This document shows positions 14,424 to 16,072 of a stretch of DNA of 16,072 nt, one piece after another. Numbering within the stretch: the stretch's first letter is position 1; each line of letters starts with the position of its first letter. The stretch is taken from the NCBI GenBank assembly GCA_028284565.1, contig JANQRM010000150.1:1-16072 (forward strand). The letters run 5' to 3'. The notes beneath the pieces were generated by a model. It saw only the letters and a list, made by a program, of their open reading frames with translations, searched no databases and was not told the origin of the DNA. This DNA comes from Anaerolineae bacterium (lineage in GTDB: Bacteria; Chloroflexota; Anaerolineae; Aggregatilineales; Phototrophicaceae). Made by a program: the position numbers and the translations under genes.

Positions 14424-14445
14424 AAAAAACCCACCAAGCGGCGGG
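14424..14445 (-). terminator. Intrinsic terminator of the cobalamin riboswitch leader
   Basis: On the minus strand CCCGCC (14445-14440) pairs with GGTGGG (14435-14430, one G-U pair) around the loop GCTT, followed at once by six T residues (14429-14424). It lies after the aptamer and about 95 nt before the binding-protein ATG, the standard position for an expression platform that ends transcription when the ligand is bound. Confidence 0.8.
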
Positions 14446-14468
14446 ATGTTGTGTGAGGTCATATCCAC

Positions 14469-14503
14469 GCTCGCTTCCTTTTACGCGAAAGGTCGCAACG
14501 AGC
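14469..14503 (-). other. Hairpin between riboswitch aptamer and terminator
   Basis: In the leader RNA GCTCG (14503-14499) pairs with CGAGC (14473-14469), with inner pairing CCTTT (14492-14488) to AAAGG (14481-14477). It overlaps the end of the aptamer P1 strand by one base and so could take part in switching between alternative folds. No clear antiterminator pairing could be traced by eye. Confidence 0.45.
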
Positions 14504-14631
14504 TAAAACGTAGGCAGGTAATCGGGCTTCAACATACAAGATGTTGTTACCGTTGCGCGACAGCACCGGACTTTCACCGGTTTCCCCTATTTTGTAGTCT
14601 GCGTCCGGGCAGGACTACACCATAGTTTTAG
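14503..14631 (-). ncRNA. Cobalamin (adenosylcobalamin) riboswitch aptamer
   Basis: On the minus strand the leader carries the conserved cobalamin-aptamer blocks in order: ATAGGGGAAACCGGTGAAAG, then TCCGGTGCTGTCGCGCAACG with GTAA following, and the B12 box AGCCCGATTACCTGCC (14528-14513). P1 is CTAAAAC (14631-14625) with GTTTTAG (14509-14503). Another helix is CAACAT/ATGTTG (14546-14541 and 14535-14530). It precedes a terminator and the binding-protein/permease/ATPase operon, so bound cobalamin should repress uptake. This is the best evidence that the transporter carries B12 or a related cobamide. Confidence 0.93.
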
Positions 14632-14653
14632 TGTGCAATTGTTAAGTGAGTTA

Positions 14654-14682
14654 AGCATAGCAGGGAGAGGATATTCTGTCAA
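14654..14682 (-). promoter_or_regulatory. Sigma-70 promoter of the cobalamin-uptake operon
   Basis: On the minus strand a perfect TTGACA (14682-14677) is followed after exactly 17 nt by TATGCT (14659-14654). The predicted transcript starts about 20 nt upstream of the riboswitch P1 helix, which fits a leader beginning with the aptamer. Confidence 0.7.
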
Positions 14683-14739
14683 TTTGAGATAGTCTATTTC
14701 GCATAGTCATTAGGATAGAAAAATAGAAATAGGGAGGAT

Positions 14740-14769
14740 TTGACAGGTAGGGTACACTTTTGAGGATAT
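14740..14769 (+). promoter_or_regulatory. Possible promoter of the lut operon
   Basis: A perfect TTGACA (14740-14745) is followed after 18 nt by GGATAT (14764-14769), a poor -10. A better TATATT starts three bases further on (14767) but gives a 21-nt spacer. The position is right for lutA (ATG 14794), but the -10 is weak, so an activator or another start site may be involved. Confidence 0.3.
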
Positions 14770-14793
14770 ATTGATTTGAAGGATTCTTGTTGT

Positions 14794-15573
14794 ATGGCAT
14801 TGTTAGAACGTGAATCACCCAAAGGTAAAAAAGTCTCTTTATTGGTCACTTGTATTGTCGATATGATTTATCCTCAAACAGGGATGTCTGTTGTTGATAT
14901 TCTGGAACATCTTGATATAGACGTAGAGTTCCCAGAAGGACAAACTTGTTGTGGACAACCTGCATTTAATTCGGGTTATCGTCCTGAAGCGAAGACGGTT
15001 GCTATCCAAACTCTGAAAACTTTCCAAGATGCAGAAGTCATCGTTTGCCCATCTGGCTCTTGTTCCGCAATGATTCGCCACGAATATCCCACACTCTTCA
15101 AAGCTGACCCCAAATGGGAATCATTAGCGAAACACCTCGCCAGCATCACATGGGAATTCACTGAGTATCTGGTGGATGGCTTAGGTTTGCGCGACCTCGA
15201 CCTTCGATTGCCGACACAACAGGCATTTGCGTTCCATGATGCATGTCATGGCTTACGACTCTTGGGATTGGGGCAGGCGAGCCGGACATTGTTGAGTAAT
15301 CTGCAAAATGCCATGGTTATTGATTTGCAAGATTGTGATGTATGTTGTGGTTTTGGTGGAACATTTAGTGTCAAGATGCCACAAGTGAGTAATGCGATGC
15401 TTCAGAAGAAGATGGGACATATCGACGAGAGTGACGCTGAGACGATTGTGACGGGGGATGTCAGTTGTATGACGCAGATGAATGGGGGACTCTCACGCAA
15501 GAAGTCCAAGAAGCGAGTGCGCCATATTGCGGATGTGCTAGCCGAGGGGTTGCAAGGGGAGGCGAAGTCATGA
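14794..15573 (+). CDS. lutA: Lactate utilization protein A, Fe-S oxidoreductase subunit
   Basis: A 259-aa protein of the LutA/YkgE family with two cysteine-rich CCG domains. The first has Cys20, the pair Cys52-Cys53 in TCCGQPAFN, then Cys85 and Cys90 in CPSGSC. The second has Cys151 (HDACHG), the pair Cys184-Cys185 in CDVCCGFGGTF, and Cys225. Such CCG domains bind Fe-S clusters and occur in heterodisulfide reductases and lactate/glycolate oxidases. With LutB and LutC it forms the cytosolic L-lactate oxidation complex giving pyruvate. Start choice: ATG 14794 has AAGGA (14779-14783) 10 nt upstream. An in-frame TTG at 14776 is upstream-possible but overlaps that RBS. About ten extra residues precede the usual VSLLVTC start. 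lutB overlaps its stop by 4 nt. Confidence 0.92.
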   Translation: MALLERESPKGKKVSLLVTCIVDMIYPQTGMSVVDILEHLDIDVEFPEGQTCCGQPAFNSGYRPEAKTVAIQTLKTFQDAEVIVCPSGSCSAMIRHEYPTLFKADPKWESLAKHLASITWEFTEYLVDGLGLRDLDLRLPTQQAFAFHDACHGLRLLGLGQASRTLLSNLQNAMVIDLQDCDVCCGFGGTFSVKMPQVSNAMLQKKMGHIDESDAETIVTGDVSCMTQMNGGLSRKKSKKRVRHIADVLAEGLQGEAKS

Positions 15574-16072
15574 AGGTGCAATCGAATAATTTTGTCGCAC
15601 TTGCTGATATTGCCATTCACAACGATTCGCTTCAAACAGCGGTTTCATCTGGGACGATGACAGGTTATACCAAGCGATTATCTGCCATGTATGGACAAGG
15701 TGAATTCCATGGGCAGGAGTTATGTCAGCAGGCGGCGAGAGCCAAACGGCGGGCCTTGAAGAAATTGCCAGATTTGTTGGAACAAGCCGAAGCCAATCTG
15801 CAAGTAAATGGAATCGAAGTGCGCTGGGCGGTGGATGCTGATGAAGCCAATCAGCATGTGATGGAACTGATCCGACAGCATGGCGTGAAGACGGTTGCCA
15901 AAAGCAAGAGTATGGCGACGGAAGAAATTGGGCTGAATCATGTTTTAGAAGCAGAAGATATTGAAGTTATCGAAACGGACTTGGGTGAGTATATTATCCA
16001 ATTGAATGGCGAAACACCAAGCCATATCATCACGCCTGTGATTCATAAAACCAAAGCAGAAATCCGCGATAT
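15570..16072 (+). CDS. lutB: Lactate utilization protein B (Fe-S protein), 3' end outside window
   Basis: The first 167 codons of LutB, open to the window edge. The ATG at 15570 overlaps the lutA stop (ATGA), and GGAGG (15558-15562) lies 7 nt upstream. The conserved LutB block is plain: VAKSKSMATEEIGLNHVLE followed by DIEVIETDLGEYIIQL, then PSHIITPVIHKTKAEI. The family is about 460-480 aa, so roughly 300 residues are missing, including the ferredoxin-like 4Fe-4S cysteine motifs and C-terminal domain. It works with LutA and LutC in oxidising L-lactate; lutC is expected just downstream but cannot be seen. Confidence 0.92.
   Translation, partial: MKVQSNNFVALADIAIHNDSLQTAVSSGTMTGYTKRLSAMYGQGEFHGQELCQQAARAKRRALKKLPDLLEQAEANLQVNGIEVRWAVDADEANQHVMELIRQHGVKTVAKSKSMATEEIGLNHVLEAEDIEVIETDLGEYIIQLNGETPSHIITPVIHKTKAEIRD

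Noticed and set aside
14445..14547. Direct repeat of ACAACATC in the leader as a defined antiterminator
   Set aside because: The downstream copy ends at the terminator stem and pairing with the aptamer strand would not extend into the stem, so it cannot by itself block termination; kept only as a possibility.
14377..14625. An 82-codon plus-strand frame across the riboswitch region
   Set aside because: It is antisense to the conserved aptamer and terminator, which fully account for the sequence.

Overview
The window reads as chromosomal DNA of a bacterium, most likely a member of the Chloroflexota (Anaerolineae-like). That placement is an inference. It rests on the gene style: a winged-helix/NB-ARC/TPR regulator, exported proteins with Thr/Pro-rich linkers, PPC-like and laminin-B-like domains, signal peptides ending in ...ISAQD or ...SLAQD, moderate GC, and a LutAB lactate system. 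There is no rRNA, tRNA, CRISPR array, phage or transposase gene. The window starts inside one gene and ends inside another.

Layout. (1) 1-4652, plus strand: the 3' part of a sarcosine/N-methyl-amino-acid oxidase overlaps by 4 nt an M20-family N-carbamoyl-amino-acid amidohydrolase. Twenty bases later comes an 847-aa regulator made of a PhoB-type DNA-binding domain, an NB-ARC ATPase and a TPR region. The three look like one transcription unit for breakdown of N-substituted amino acids plus a possible regulator. (2) 4707-9259: an envelope region with a lipoprotein carrying two tandem laminin-B-like domains (minus strand), a secreted protein of four PPC-like repeats (minus strand), and a small orphan secreted protein (plus strand). 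(3) 9256-10916, minus strand: a two-gene operon of an EamA/DMT permease and a cytosolic alkaline-phosphatase-superfamily phosphodiesterase, with a recognisable promoter inside the end of the preceding gene. (4) 10977-14682, minus strand: a cobalamin-uptake ABC operon in the order substrate-binding protein, permease, ATPase. It is preceded by a consensus promoter, a cobalamin riboswitch and an intrinsic terminator, so B12 probably shuts it off by premature termination. A near-perfect palindrome and a heptanucleotide tandem repeat lie between the first two genes, and the permease start codon abuts the repeat. (5) 14794-16072, plus strand and divergent: lutA and the 5' part of lutB, of the LutABC lactate-oxidation complex.

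No clearly new system is evident. The points most worth a second look are the duplicated laminin-B-like domains, the ACYAACA-type heptamer repeat at the permease start, the receiver-less STAND regulator next to the sarcosine-type catabolic genes, and the riboswitch/terminator leader. All family calls come from reading motifs, not from database searches.
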